Of a DNA stretch of 64,000 nt, positions 38,664 to 49,583 are shown piece after piece (within the stretch, counting starts at the first letter, position 1; the number at the start of each line of letters is the position of its first letter). The stretch is taken from NCBI GenBank assembly GCA_021502835.1, contig JAKFGP010000021.1, positions 18,913 to 82,912 on the forward strand. The letters run 5' to 3'. This stretch comes from Streptomyces thinghirensis (GTDB taxonomy: Bacteria > Actinomycetota > Actinomycetia > Streptomycetales > Streptomycetaceae). The notes under the pieces are model-generated. The model had not been told where the DNA came from and searched no databases. It saw only the letters and a list, made by a program, of their open reading frames with translations. The translations under genes and the position numbers were made by a program.

Positions 38664-41110
38664 TCACGCGGTGCCGCCCGTGGGGTGGTGCCGGCCCGGA
38701 CCGTAAGGGCAGGGTCCACTTCTGGTTGGGCCCGGTGTGGCGGAGTCCACAGGTGGGACCCGGGGTGCCGTCGTTCCAGGTGCCGCCGGAGGCGTCGGGA
38801 GCACTTGTCCGACTGCGGGTTGCGCACCGTGCTATCGGCCTGGGGGCAGCCGGGTCTTGCCCCGCTGCCGTTGCAGAGTCCTAGCTGGATCCTCGATTGC
38901 CGTCGGCAGTGCCGCCGCCCGACACGTCAGCACTTGCCCAGGGCGCGTACGGTTCCGTCGCCGGGCGGCGTCCACTGCTGGGCGCCGGTGCCGTCGCAGG
39001 TCCACACCTGGACCTCGGTGCCGTCGGCGGTCTGGGGTTGTCGACGTCGAGGCACTTGCCGTTGACGCCCTTCCTCACCCGTTCCGGATGCTCCGCCCGG
39101 CAGCTTGAGCGTGTACCGGGCTTCGGTGCTCCCAGCGCTTCGCCGTCGGCCGAGCTGAAGGGACGGGGCGAGCAGACGTGGACCACGCGGTCGGCCTTCA
39201 GGCCAGGGCGGCGAGGTGACGGTCTTGCGGTCGGCAGACAGTGGCCGACTGCGCGGTGATGTCTCCTCGTCGACCTTGGGGCCGCCGTAGTCGGCCGGAT
39301 CGGCACCGTACCGCCACTGGCGATCCTGCTTGGCGTTGGCGGCCAGTTCGTTCACCGTGTCGGTCGACGAAATTGGTGTACTCCAGCTCGAGCCGCGGTA
39401 CGGCGCGCATGGCACGCGGATGTCGAAGGCGCCGGTGCGTTGAGTCCCTTCTGCAGGCCGTGGGTGAGCTTGCCCTCCTGGCCCAGTTGCCGCCCGCTTG
39501 CAGACCACCCGCGTGAGCGCCCGTCCGAGTCCGACGCTGATCCGGGTGACGCCGGCCTCCAGCCCCCTGGGTGAGACGAACCGCCCTGGTACTCGCCACC
39601 GACCTTCTCCAAATACCCCGCGCTGGATCCGCCGTAAGGCAGGTCACGTCGCGGAGCGGCATCTGGCCGGCGAAGGGTCCGATCCTTCAACTGCAACGGC
39701 GTACTCGGCGGAGTTGGCGATCTCGTTCTGCTGCGGCAGCCACAGCACCGGCTTGGTCACCGGCTGGGAGTCGAGGGCCCGTCCGGGTTGGTGTAGTGGT
39801 TGAAGAAGCGGTCCTGCTTGACGTGCACGGAAGGCTTGGACGAGGGCAGCCCAGCCGCCCTTAGGTTGTCGGTAGACGAAGAGGTCGCCCTCGGGCCCTT
39901 AGCCGATGCCGTTCGGGGTGCGCAGTCCGCCGGCGACGTAGGAGACCTCGCCCGTGGCCTTGTTCACCTTGCTGGTGGTACCGCGGTCCTCGGCGGGCTA
40001 CAGGGTCCGTGGTGGCGCCGCCGTAGTTGATGGAGACCGACAGGTTCAGATAGAAGAACCCGTCCTGGTACAGCAGGCGACGGCGAACTCGTGGAAGTTG
40101 CCGCCGAACGGCCAGGTTGCCACCGCGCCGGTACTGGTCGGTGACCTCGTCGCCGTCGGTGTCGTTCAGGTCGGTCAGTTCGTGCTTCTGCGAGACGTAG
40201 AGCTTGCCGTCGACGTGCTTGATGCCCATCGGCTCTTTCAAACCGGAGGCGACCTTCTTAGCCGTCACGCGTCCGGCCCGGTGGCGCCGGTGACGTTGCT
40301 CAGCAGGTAGACCTCGCCCGCGTGCTGTTGCTGCCGCCCCAGGTGGCGACGGCCAGACGGCCCGTCCGGGAGCTGAGTCCGTCGCGGAGACCTGCGGTTC
40401 GAACCACGTCCGGCCGGAGGTTGGTGAGGGTGTAGTTCGAATTGGACACCGGTGAGCGGCAGGCCGTCTCCCGCGTGAGTCCGTACCTCCCTCGCACTCC
40501 TTGCGGCCGGGCGCCGTCACGCGTACGACGTCGGCGTGGTGCTGAGCACCGAGTTCGGCACGACTACTGTAAACCCGGGGCGCCCGGCGGACGCCAGGCC
40601 AGGGTGAGCTGCTGACCGCCGTCGCAGCTCGAAGTGCTCGATGCGCGAGGAGTATGTAGCTTGACCGTCGGGGTCGACCGTCGCGTCCTTGGGCTCCCGG
40701 TCGTGCAGGCCGTCGTGGTTGACGACCAGTTGGTCATCGATCAGAGACGGGAGCCGCCGTCGCGCTGGTGACCCGGAAGGTTTGGCGCGCCCGCCTGGGC
40801 GGCGTCCAGGTTGCCGAGGACGTGGGTGACGAAGTTGGTCTCCAGACCGAAGTCCTCGGCCGAGGACCAGTCGACCACGGGGCATCAGCTTGTCGACGTT
40901 CGGGGTCTAGCCCGCTTTCCAGCTCGGATCTCGCTCAACGCAAGGGCTTGCACGTCGAAGAGGGCGCAGCGTGACGCCCTGTTCCTGCGGGGAGATCCGC
41001 GCGGCCGGGGTGCCCGCGGAGACGGGGACGACGACAGGCCGACGGTCAGTGGGAAGCGATGAGCGTTCCGGCCAGGCGTCTGCCGAGCCGGCGGGGTACA
41101 GCCGTGGATC
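38664..41110 (-). CDS. Secreted PA14 / PQQ-type sugar (sorbosone) dehydrogenase / ricin-lectin protein
   Basis: A large exported protein of about 815 residues, heavily frameshifted. N-terminus near 41110-40980 has a signal-like stretch (LIASLLTVGLSSSPSP). Then an N-terminal PA14 domain: FGLETNFVTHVLGNLDAAQA, FRVTSDGGSRLLIDDQLVVN, HDGLHDREPKDATVDL, ALRIEHFELRGGQQLTLAW. Then a glucose/sorbosone-dehydrogenase beta-propeller: LAVATWGGSNST, KKVASGLKEPMGIKHVDGKL, YVSQKHELTDLNDTDGDEVT, FYLNLSVSINYGGATTDP and, further on, GNWGQEGKLTHGLQK and QWRYVPTADYGGPKVDEETL. Finally a ricin B-type trefoil: GKCLDVDNPQTADGTEVQVW, TCDGTGAQQWTPPGDGTVRA, LGKC, then VRNPQSDKC and NQKWTLP. It probably oxidises an extracellular sugar while bound to polysaccharide. 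Start uncertain. Confidence 0.65.
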
Positions 41111-41323
41111 ACGTGACCTCTCGACGGTCCCTCGGCACGAGGAACTCGATCGGGTAAGCGAGATCCACCGCTGCGGGGCGCGCCGTCGTCCCGGATACGG
41201 AGGGGGCGTACGCGTGGGCCATGGGGCGCTCCAGCGTCCCAGCGGACTACAGTAGGGACTTCTTGCCAGGGCCGTCCATGCTTTGTCACGGAGTGAGGAG
41301 AAGTAAGTCGTTCGGATGTGAGT

Positions 41324-41346
41324 GTTCCTGGCGAAGGGCCAGGAAC
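41324..41346 (-). terminator. Hairpin between carboxypeptidase and dehydrogenase-lectin genes
   Basis: Nine-base perfect arms gttcctggc (41324-41332) and gccaggaac (41338-41346), loop gaagg. It begins 55 bases downstream of the carboxypeptidase stop on the minus strand and precedes the start region of the next minus-strand gene. Confidence 0.6.
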
Positions 41347-41400
41347 ATCCACCACCTGCCTCCTCACCCCGAGGGCGCCGGTTCCGGCGGTCACGCTGAC

Positions 41401-42124
41401 TCAGATGCCGCGAGGTGGGAGCCGAACAGTACGGTGACGGGTCGAAGGCCACGTGGGTGTGGTCGTTGTGGCCGGGGTAGCCCGGGCCGAGGATCTCCGA
41501 GAAGCCGTGGGCCCTGGACTGCTGGGCGAGCCGGCACAGGGCTCGGCGAGCCGACGAGGTCGGCGGCGTCGCCGTACAGATGACGGCTGGTGGCGATCCG
41601 CCGACCGCGTTGTTGCAGGCGCGGGAGCGGAAGCCGCTGGAGATGTTGATCGGCACGTCACCGAGGCGTGCCGCATCGCCTCCAGTCTGCCACATGGTCT
41701 TGAGCGCGTTCGACTTGGCGGTGGCCGCGGAGACCGCGCCGCCGGACCAGTCGGAGTTGCACTTGTTGAGCTCGGCGTAGCTGAAGTGGACGGGCGTGCA
41801 GTCCGGCGTCCTGGAGGCGTAGATCTCGCTGAAGGTAGCGGGTCCGGCGACACCGTCCGCGCTCAGTCCGTACGCGGCCTGGAACTTTTGACGGCGGCGG
41901 CGGTCCGTGCGCCGTACTGGCCCGTCGTAGGAGAGCCGCTCGCCGGAGGTCACCCAGCCGGCGACCCGGATCTGCAGCTGGGTCACGTCGCCGCCGGAGG
42001 ACCCCTGGGAGAGGGTGCGGTTCCAGGTGTAGCAGGAGTCGGCGTGTGCGGCACCGGCGGTGGCGCCGACCCCGACCACCGCACCAGCCATGAGCATGAC
42101 AAGCGAGAGAAGCAGACGTGACAC
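41401..42124 (-). CDS. Secreted zinc D-Ala-D-Ala carboxypeptidase (peptidoglycan-binding domain plus M15)
   Basis: GTG 42124 (VSRLLLSLVMLMAGAVVGVG) gives a signal peptide ending near ATAGAAHA. The mature protein starts DSCYTWNRTLSQGSSGGDVT, QLQIRVAGWVTSGERLSYDG, KFQAAYGLSADGVAGPATFS (PG_binding_1 domain), then CTPVHFSYAELNKCNSDWSG, MWQLEAMRHALGDVPINISS, GFRSRACNNAVGG, SRHLYGDAADLVGSPSLCRL (zinc His and Asp), HGFSEILGPGYPGHNDHTHV (catalytic Glu region and third His), AFDPSPYCSAPT. This is the Streptomyces albus G-type carboxypeptidase: it cleaves the terminal D-Ala of stem peptides outside the cell. Indels near 41900, 41805, 41680, 41550 and 41410. Confidence 0.85.
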
Positions 42125-42325
42125 GTCTGGAACATCCCGGCCTCCCGACCGTGAATCGATAACATCCGACGCCTCAGCGTGCGGCAACGGGCTACGCGCG
42201 TCAATGGCGCCCTGGGCAGGGCGAGTCGCCCTGCGCGTCGGTGCGTCCCCTCGCGACGTCCGCCTGGAGACAGCCGTCGACCTCACGGCGGAGACGGGTG
42301 CTGGTTGCACCTCGTCCTGGCGTCG

Positions 42326-44764
42326 CTATTCGGTCTTGACCACGACTTTCTGGGTGGCGCCCGCCTCGCTCGTGAGATCGCCGAAGGTGAGGGTCAGGTC
42401 GCGGCCGGGTACGGCCCGCCGGACCGTGCCGGGCCGCAGGGACGACCGCGGTGACCCGGGTGCCGCCACGTCGCGGTGAGCGTCGTGAGGGTACGGGTCG
42501 GGTCGGAGACGCAGACGGCCGCGTCCCGTCGCGCCGGCGCCGGATCAGTACCGAGCAGGGCGTCGGCGGTGAGGTCGCCGACCGTCCCGGCCGTCCAGAA
42601 GTTCACGGCGGTGAAGCCGAGGAGGGTACGTGGATGCCCCTGAGCCTGTGGCGTGTTGGCGAGCGTTCTGAGCAGGCCCTGTACGCTCGCGGCACCGGCG
42701 GCGGTGCGGGCGGCGCCGGCGCCGGGCAACACCACGTAGGCGTAGGCGCCGCCGACCGGATCGGTGCCGTGGCCGACGTACAGGGTGAGATAGCGGTCGG
42801 TGAGCGGGGTGGTGGAGGAGCCGGTCCTGATGTCGTTCATCGGCCGGTGCGTCCTCGCGCAGTGCCGTGACGCGGCCGCCCGCCGGGAAGACGTAGCCAC
42901 CGTGGCCGGCGATGCGCCCAGCTCGGGTCGGTCAGCGTCTCGGTCCAGTCCGTCGAGGCGGGCTTGCGGTGGCCGTCCACGGTGAGGGCGTTGGTGCCGG
43001 TGGGGCCGAGGCGGCGGTTGTCGATCACGGGTGTCGACCGCCTCGCCGTCCGAAGCGGTGATGCCGGCGCCCAGACAGACGATCCCCTCGTCCAGGAAGA
43101 ACCAGGACTTGCGCGCTTCCAGCGTCGAGGCCAGGCCCTTCAGATGCTGGCCCGCCGCGGCGTACGTGCCGTCGGTGATTTGCCAGCCGACCCACTTCAC
43201 CGCGGGCGTTCTGGCCTCACTGGCCCGCCTGGCCGTCGGCGAGCCTCTTCTGGAGGCGGTGATGCCAGGCAGTCGGTTGGGTCCACGGTGGCCCAAGGTC
43301 TGTGGTGGCCTGCTCGTTGGCGGTAGTCGTCCCCCCACCAGGAGAGCCAGCCGGCGCCGGTGTGGTAGCCGCGGAGGGTTCTCAAGTTGCCCTACTCGTA
43401 GTGCGGGGTGATGTGCGATCGGGGCGCCATGGACAGAGGCCAGGCCGCCCTACCACGGCGGCGGTGCACCGCCCGGTCCCTGGGAGGAAGAGGCGGTGCT
43501 CTCGACCGGCTCGGGCAGGGGCTTCGCCCGGGGTCGTCCACGACGCTGTGGAGCTGGGCGAGTTCGTGGACACTGAGCATCGGGTTAGTGTGCGGAGGGC
43601 TGAAGTGGGCCCGCTGGATCCATCCCTTCGCCAGGGCACGCCAGCCCCGCGTTCTGCTCGGTGCTCGCTGCCCCGCCCAGGGCCACGATGGAGGCGATGA
43701 TCAGTGGCCGCAGGTGGTCGTCGTTGGCGCCCTTCGGATCACCCTGGGGGGCAGGCCTCGCGAGATGGCGCGACCGGAGACGGCGACCATGCAGACCGTT
43801 GTAGAGGAGAGGGGGTGCCCAGGCCCGTTCGACGGCGTCGAAGTAGTTCTGCCGGGCGGGGTCGGTGACCTCCCAGGGGAGCCGGCGAGTAGCGCGCGGA
43901 GCAGGCTGAGGCCGGTGAACAGTCCGCGCCGTACGACCCGGCGTAGGGCACCGTGTGCTGGACGAAGGTGCCGTCACGATAGAGGGCCGTCCCCGGAGGT
44001 CACATAGGGGAAGACGGGGAGAGGGCCCCGGCCGCGACGGCGAGCCGGTCGGCGTCCTCGCCGACCAGGCCCTAGGCGCGATCGTCCAGCACAGGTCGAC
44101 GCGGTTGGCACCGGTGGAGGTGCCCGTGTAGGACGCCACCGCGCTGTCCCGGCACGAAGCTGCGGACGGCTTCCGTGATCGTGGCGATCAGCTCGGCGTC
44201 CAGGTGGTCGTAGAGGATGATCGCCGTGTCCAGCAGCGCCTGGGGCCCGCCGATCTGCCAGTTGTACCAGTTGCCGTAGCGGGCCCGGCCCGCGTGGTAG
44301 ACGTCGCTGACCGTATGCCGGATGCCGGTCACGACGTCCTGCGCGGACGTCGTCGCCGGTCAGGCCGGTGCCGGGCTGGGCGTAGGCCTCGGCCGTGGAG
44401 CGCAGCCGCTGGAAGGTGAGCTGGATCTGTGCGGAGTAGGCGTACGACTCGGTGTCCGTGTCGGGCTCCGGGTCCAGCCACACCATGTCCGGCCACAGGA
44501 GCCCGGCGCGGGCCACATCGTGCTCCTCCAGCCGGCACTCCTGCCCAACCGCGCGGTTTGGAGGCGAAGGAGGCTCCGCGGTCGGGCTGAAGCCGGAGCT
44601 GATACCAGCCGCGCCAGGTGGCTCCTGAGGTTCTCGAACTCGGCGGGCGCGGCGTGGGCGGGACTGGTCGGGACCGTCGCCGAGGCGGTTCCAGCGGCGC
44701 AGACGCGGCGGCGGCACCGCCCGTCGCCTTGACGAATCCGCGCGCGGGACCAGGGTGTCGGCAT
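42326..44764 (-). CDS. Secreted polysaccharide lyase family 8 (hyaluronate/chondroitin/xanthan lyase type)
   Basis: ATG 44764. An N-terminal export signal (Ala-rich, ATVPTSPAHA) precedes EFENLRS. The alpha-toroid domain: LWPDMVWLDPEPDTDTESYA, TFQRLRSTAEAYAQPGTGLT, RARYGNWYNWQIGGPQALLD, AIILYDHLDAELIATITEAV, STGANRVDLCWTIA, GDGLYRDGTFVQHTVLPYAG and SYGADLFTGLSLLRALLAGS; the QH and YAGSYG residues correspond to the catalytic His/Tyr of PL8. The beta-sandwich part: GYYHTGAGWLSWWGDDYRQ, KWVGWQITDGTYAAAGQHLK, ARKSWFFLDEGIVCLGAGIT, VDTVIDNRRLGPTGTNALTV, YLTLYVGHGTDPVGGAYAYV and, at the end, LTLTFGDLTSEAGATQKVVV. About 800 residues; over ten indels. Cleaves uronic-acid-containing polysaccharide by beta-elimination. 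Substrate not decidable. Confidence 0.8.
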
Positions 44765-44778
44765 GATGTCTCCAGGCT

Positions 44779-44815
44779 AGGGAGGGAGGGGGAGGGGGAG
44801 GGGAGGGGAGAGGGA
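44779..44815 (+). promoter_or_regulatory. G-rich tract upstream of the lyase gene
   Basis: The plus strand reads as runs of 3-5 G separated by single A (agggagggagggggagggg and onward to gagaggg). It contains well over four G3 runs with one-base loops, so it can form G-quadruplex DNA; on the minus strand it is a pyrimidine tract about 15 bases before the lyase ATG, replacing a normal Shine-Dalgarno. Confidence 0.5.
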
Positions 44816-44844
44816 CCTCGCCCCGAGGGGTGAATGGGTTTCTA

Positions 44845-44858
44845 GCACGATATTGTGC
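44845..44858. promoter_or_regulatory. Candidate operator gcacgatattgtgc
   Basis: A 14-base near-palindrome (12 of 14 positions symmetric) in the gap between the divergent lyase gene (minus, ATG 44764) and the DeoR/LacI-like regulator gene (plus, ATG 44948). Size, symmetry and place suit a binding site for that regulator. The mirrored half-sites are gcac and gtgc around an AT core. Confidence 0.45.
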
Positions 44859-44947
44859 GAGATGCTCTCAACACGTAGCCTCGTAGATTCGATCAGGAGA
44901 GTACGGTGGTACGCGCAGCAATCGGGGGTTCACCGGGAGGACGACGG

Positions 44948-46065
44948 ATGCGGTCTCATGTCAATCAGCGCCACGAACGGGTGCTGGAGATCGATGCGCA
45001 GGACGGGGCAGTCTCCGGGTCACGGAGCTGGCGGGGGAACTGGGGTTCTCCGCCGTCACCGTGCGGCGCGATGTCGAGGCGCTGGCCGAGCAGGGCCGGC
45101 TGACCGAGACTGCACGGCTCGGTCTCGTGGCCCGAGCGGCCGCGCCGGTCGGGCACGGCCAGAACCGACGGCCTCCGGCACGAAGCGCCCACCGCCGGCG
45201 TCCGCCGCGGTCGTCCTGGGCATGGTCGTGCCCAGCATGGAGCACTACTTCGCGGGTTGGTCAGGGCGCCCGGGACGCCATGGCGGCGCGGGTGGCTGGC
45301 TGGTGCTCGGGATCGCGCACTGGCGGTCCGAGGAGACACCGCGCAGATCAGGCGGATGCTCGACGGTGGCGTCGACGGCCTGCTGCTCCAGCCCAGTTAA
45401 GAACGCGGGGGTGCCCAGTACGGCGGAGGAACAGCTGCTGGCGCTGGGGGGTCCCGGCCGTCCTGGTGGACCGTCGCGTCCCTCTCGGGGGCCGGCTGGC
45501 CGGTCTGGACAGTGTGCGTTCCGACCATGTGCTCGGTAGCGCCGCCGCCGTCCACCATCTCGCCGGGCTGGGGCACGACAGGATAGCCCTGCTCGCCCAG
45601 GACAACCCGACGTCGCCGCAGGTCCGCGAGGGAAGTACGAGGCCGCCGTGGCGGCCCGTGGCTGTCGGCGCGCCGATCGTGTCGAGTCGACCGGAGGACC
45701 CGGCCGCCCTGGAGGCCGCGGCTCGGGCTGCTGTACTAGTCGGTGGCGGACGACGGGGTCACCGCTGGCGGCGATCGTCACAACGACCAGACCGCCATCG
45801 GCGTCGTGCAACGGCTGCGCGAATGGGGTCTCTCCCTCCCTGGCCGACGTGTCCGCTCCGTGGCGTACGAGGACGAGATGGCGGCGCTGGCCGATGTGCC
45901 GCTGACCGCCGTGGCCTCCGCCCCGGTCGGCCGTGGGAGAGGCGGCCGTGAGGATGATGTTCGGGCCGGCTCGGTGCCGGCCCGGGTGCCTCGGCGCCGA
46001 GCCGGCACGTCCCGCCGGTAATCCCCGGCTCACGGTGCGGGCATACCTGCGCGCCGCCGCGCTGA
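44948..46065 (+). CDS. Transcriptional regulator with DeoR-like helix-turn-helix and LacI-like sugar-sensing domain
   Basis: ATG 44948: MRSHVNQRHERVLEIDAQDG, AVSVTELAGELGFSAVTVRR, DVEALAEQGRLTRLHG is a DeoR-type winged helix (V-T-x-x-E-L-A ... S-x-x-T-V-R-R-D-V). The C-terminal part is a periplasmic-binding-protein-like sensor: VVLGMVVPSMEHYFAGLVQG, RMLDGGVDGLLLQPS, EQLLALGVPAVLVDRRVPLG, DSVRSDHVLGSAAAVHHLAG, LGHDRIALLAQDNPTSPQVR, ALVHNDQTAIGVVQRLREWG, VAYEDEMAALADVPLTAVAS and PVGREAAVRMMF. About 360 residues. It lies between the lyase gene (divergent) and the ABC importer (same direction), so it likely controls both in response to an oligosaccharide. Eight or so indels. Confidence 0.75.
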
Positions 46066-46109
46066 GTCTCCGATCCGTCGTCGAGAAGAGCGAGCAGCCG
46101 GTCAGAAAC

Positions 46110-46172
46110 AGAACGATCCCCTGGATGATTGTTTTGATCGAGTTGGTCGTTAGTCTTACGGGCGATCGTTCT
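46110..46172. promoter_or_regulatory. Spaced inverted repeat upstream of the ABC importer
   Basis: Nine-base arms agaacgatc (46110-46118) and gatcgttct (46164-46172), 45 bases apart, in the 170-base gap between the regulator stop and the importer start (GTG 46239). It could be a looping operator pair or long hairpin. Confidence 0.35.
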
Positions 46173-46238
46173 TGCGCAAATGATGACCGCAATCGCCTCC
46201 GGCCTTTGAGGCGCCCGCTCATCGAGGAGCCAGTGCTC

Positions 46239-47720
46239 GTGAAGCCCGCCCACCGCATACCCCGTCTCGCCCTCAAGCCTCCCTGGGCTGTCTGTCCCTC
46301 CCTCGCCACTGCCTGCGGCGGTGAAGGGGCGGCGACATCGTCCGGGGCGTCGGGACGGTGAACCGGTCACCCTCACCATGTGGTCCTGGATGGTCGGCAC
46401 CGAGGAGGTCGTCGACCAGTTCAACGCCACGCACAAGGACATCAAGGTCGAGTACATCGAGATCGTCGCCGCCGGGACCGACGGCTACTCCAAATCGACA
46501 GCGCGATCAAGGCCGGCAGCGCAACTCCGACGTAGTCGGCATGGAGTACGCGATGCCCCCAGTTCGCCAGCCAGGAAACCTCGAGGACCTGATTGAACTA
46601 CTCCGGGGCAAGCTGGTCAAGTCGTTCCCCGAGCCTGCAGTCGCTGGTGACTCCGGGCGGCCGTACCTGGGGCGTCCCCTTCGACGTCACCCCGCAGCTC
46701 CTCTACTACCGGACCGACCTGTTCGAGAGGGCCGGCGTAGAAGCGCCGAGGAACCTGGGCCGAGTTCGAGAAGGCGGCGGAGAAGATCAAGGCCGCGACA
46801 AGGGGACACGCATCCCGAACGCCCCCAAGGGCGGCGACATCCCCTTCATCAACGGACTGGCCTGGCAGGCGGGTTCCCAGGGCTTCGGCGTCGAGGGCGA
46901 CGCCTGGACCGTGGACATCGACGACAAGCCCGCCCAGAAGGTCGCCGGGTTCTGGGACGGCCTGGTGCGCCACGGCCCGGTGCGCAACCATCCCGCGTGG
47001 AGTGAGGAGGAGAGCACCGCCAAGAAGAAGAACCAGGTCGCCGCCTTCATCGGCGCCCCCTGGAGCGGAGCCGGTCTGATATCCCAGACACCGGAACAGA
47101 AGGGGCAGTGCCGTGGCGCCGCTGCCCACCTGGGACGGCACACCGGCGACCGGAACCTGGGGGCACCTCCTTCGTACCCAAGGGCAGCGAACACACGGAA
47201 GCCGCGACGGAGTTCATCGGAGTGGTCTCACCACCGATCCGGCGGCCACGAAGGCCCGGCTTCGCCGACGCCGAGGCACCGAGCAGCGTCCTGCCCGCCG
47301 ACCCCGGCCTGCAGAAGGTGGCGGCGACCGAGTTCGCCCCAGCCGCCGACGGCTACTTCGCCAACGACCTCTACCAGGTCGCCGCCGACCAGGTGGACAC
47401 CGTCGTCACCGGTTGACCTGGGGCCCGGTGCAGGGCTCGGTGAACGAGGCGTTCGAGAAGCGCCGTGGCCAAGGGCGGCTGGTCGGCCGGCTTCGAGGCG
47501 GCCCAAGCAGGCCGCGCTGAAGGCGCTCGACGACCGCGGACTGAAGACCGCTGGCTGGAGCCCGCGCCCGACGGCCGCCGAACAGCGCCGGCTGAGCCGC
47601 GCCTGGCGGCCGCCGAATACCGCCGGCCCCCGGCCTCGACCCGTCCGGCCGCCTCACCGCCCCGACCCGACACTGTTCCGGCCCGCCGTGCCCGGCGCCC
47701 CGGTCAGGAGGACTCCATGA
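46239..47720 (+). CDS. ABC sugar importer, extracellular solute-binding lipoprotein
   Basis: GTG 46239 (gaggagcc upstream; an earlier GTG 46233 is in frame). The N-terminus, frame-corrected, is a lipoprotein signal (RIPRLALKLPGLSVSLALTA then Cys, CGGEGAATSSGAS). The mature protein: PVTLTMWSWMVGTEEVVDQF, NATHKDIKVEYIEIVAAGTD, DVVGMEYAMLPQFASQGNLE, GVPFDVTPQLLYYRTDLFER, FEKAAEKIKAATKGTRIPNA, VAAFIGAPWSGAGLISQTPE, GGTSFVPKGSEHTEAATEFI and FAPAADGYFANDLYQVAADQ. This is the family-1 carbohydrate binding protein. Natural C-terminus is probably near LKALDDRGLKTAG (about 47550); the frame as given runs on with a Pro/Arg-rich tail to TGA 47720, overlapping the permease ATG by ATGA. Eight or more indels. 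Confidence 0.8.
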
Positions 47721-48636
47721 GCAGTCCCGGCTCCATCCCCTGCCCGCCCCGTTGCCGGGCGCGCCCAACGCCGCCGCCGCGCGCCTACCTCGTGCCCTTC
47801 TTCGTCCTCTTCACGCTCGTCATGGTCGCCCCCATCGGGTACGCGGTCTGGACGAGCCTGTTCCTGCGGAGCGGTCCTCCGGCCTCGGCTTCGGAGGTAC
47901 CGAGAGCGTCTTCGTCGGCCTCGGCAACTACGCCGACGCACTGGGCGACACGGCCCTGCGCGCCTCCTTCGTCCACGTCATCGGCTATGTGGCGGTCTAC
48001 ATCCCGCTGATGACGTGCGCGGCGCTGCCCTCGCCCTGCTGCTGGACTCGACCGCCGCACGGGCCAGGCGGCTGTTCCAGCTCGCCCTCTTCCTGCCCCA
48101 CACGGTGCCCACCGTGATCGCCGCCATCATCTGGGTCTACCTGTACTCCCCGAGTCTCAGCCCGGTGATGGACTGGTTCGACTCGGTGGGCTCAGCGTCG
48201 ACTTCTTCTCCGCGCCCCTCGCCATCCCCTCGGTCGTCAACATCGTGACCTGGCTCTTACGTCGGATACAACATGGTGATCCTCTACGCCGCGCTCCAGG
48301 CGATCCCCGGGAGACGCTGGAAGCGGCCACGATGGACGGCGCCGGGGCCATCCGCACCGCGCTCCAGATCAAGGTCCCCCACATCCGGTCCGCCCTCGTC
48401 CTCAGCCTCCTGTTCACCTGCGTCGGCGCCATCCAGCTCTTCAACGAGCCCTACATGCTCACCACACAGTCGGAGGCCATCAACCGCGACTGGTCACCGG
48501 TGATGTTCGTCCACAAGGCGCCCTTCGTCGACCACCAGCCCGGCCTCGCCTCGCGGCGGCGATCCTGATCGCGTTGACGGCCGGCGCCCTCTCCTACGCA
48601 GTCACCAAGCTCGGCAACCGCTGGAAGGCAGCATGA
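47717..48636 (+). CDS. ABC sugar importer permease 1
   Basis: ATG 47717 with aggagg five bases upstream. About 305 residues: AYLVPFFVLFTLVMVAPIGY, AVWTSLF, VFVGLGNYADALGDTALRAS, VIGYVAVYIPLMTCAALALA, RARRLFQLALFLPHTVPTVI, AAIIWVYLYSPSLSPVMDWF, VNIVTWSYVGYNMVILYAAL, then the EAA loop ETLEAATMDGAGAIRTALQI, VPHIRSALVLSLLFTCVGAI, QLFNEPYMLTTQSEAINRDW, ending SYAVTKLGNRWKAA. Six transmembrane helices of the MalF/UgpA type. The stop overlaps the next ATG (ATGA). No ATPase gene is in the locus, as is usual where a shared MsiK-type ATPase serves. Four or five indels. Confidence 0.85.
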
Positions 48637-49581
48637 CCACCCACACCGTCACCGGGCCTCCCACCCCGCACCGGCGGAAGGGGGAGCGGCCCGAAGACCT
48701 GAGGCGGCCACCCGGCCCCCGCCCAGGAGCCCGGAAGCGTGTCCGTCCGAGTGGCTCGTGGACCTCGAAAGCCGTCGTCAACGGCATCCTCGCCTCTTCG
48801 CCTGCTACACCCTGATGCCCCTGACCTGGCTCTTCGTCGCCAGCACGAAGTCCCACGGCGATCTCGTCGGCACCGGCGGATTCACCTTCGCCGACTTCGA
48901 CCTCTTCACCAACCTCGGTGATCTGTTCTCCTACGGCGACGGTGTCTACGGACGCTGGCTGCTCAACAGCGTCCTGTACTTCGGTTTGGGGCTGCCTGGC
49001 CTCCACCTTCGTCAGCACAGCCGTCGGTTGCGCCTTCGACAAGTACGAATTCCGGCACAAGAGAAGCTGTTCGGCCTGGTGCTGCTGGGCGTCCTCGTCC
49101 CGAGTGCCGTCCTCGTGCTGCTGCAGTACCTGCTGGCCGGCAAGGCGGCCCCGACAACACCTACTGGGCCGTCCTGGTTCCCCCTGCTGGTCAACCCCTT
49201 CGGCGTCTACCTCGCCCGGGTGTTCTCCGAGGGTACATTCCCGACGAGGTGATCGAGGCCGCCCGCATGGACGGCGCGGGGAGTGGCGCGTGTTCCGCTC
49301 GGTCGGCCTGCCGATGATCGCCCCGGGCTTCGTCACCCTGTTCCTCTTCACCTTCACATCGAGCTGGAACAACTTCGTCCTGCCGCTCTACATGCTGAGC
49401 GACGACAAGCTCTACCCGGTCACCTCGGCCTGGCGATCTGGAGTAAGTCCTCCCAGCAGAACCCGGAGTTCTACATGCTGACGATCGTGGGGGCACTGAT
49501 CTCGGTCCTTCCCCTGATCATCGCCTTCGTCTGCCTCCAGCGCTTCTGGCGTCCGGTATCACCGCGGGCGCGGTGAAGTGA
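48633..49581 (+). CDS. ABC sugar importer permease 2
   Basis: ATG 48633 overlaps the previous stop. Basic N-terminus, then VVNGILALFACYTLMPLTWL, FVASTKSHGDLVGTGGFTFA, RWLLNSVLYFGLGAAWSTFV, STAVGYAFDKYEFRHKEKLF, GLVLLGVLVPSAVLVLPQYL, LLVNPFGVYLARVFSEGYIP, the EAA loop DEVIEAARMDGAGEWRVFRS, VGLPMIAPGFVTLFLFTFTS, SWNNFVLPLYMLSDDKLYPV, TLGLAIWSKSSQQNPEFYML and ISVLPLIIAFVCLQRFWRSG, ending ITAGAVK. MalG/UgpE-type permease of about 315 residues with six helices. The 2-hydroxyacid dehydrogenase gene follows two bases after the stop. Six indels. Confidence 0.85.
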
Positions 49582-49583
49582 CG

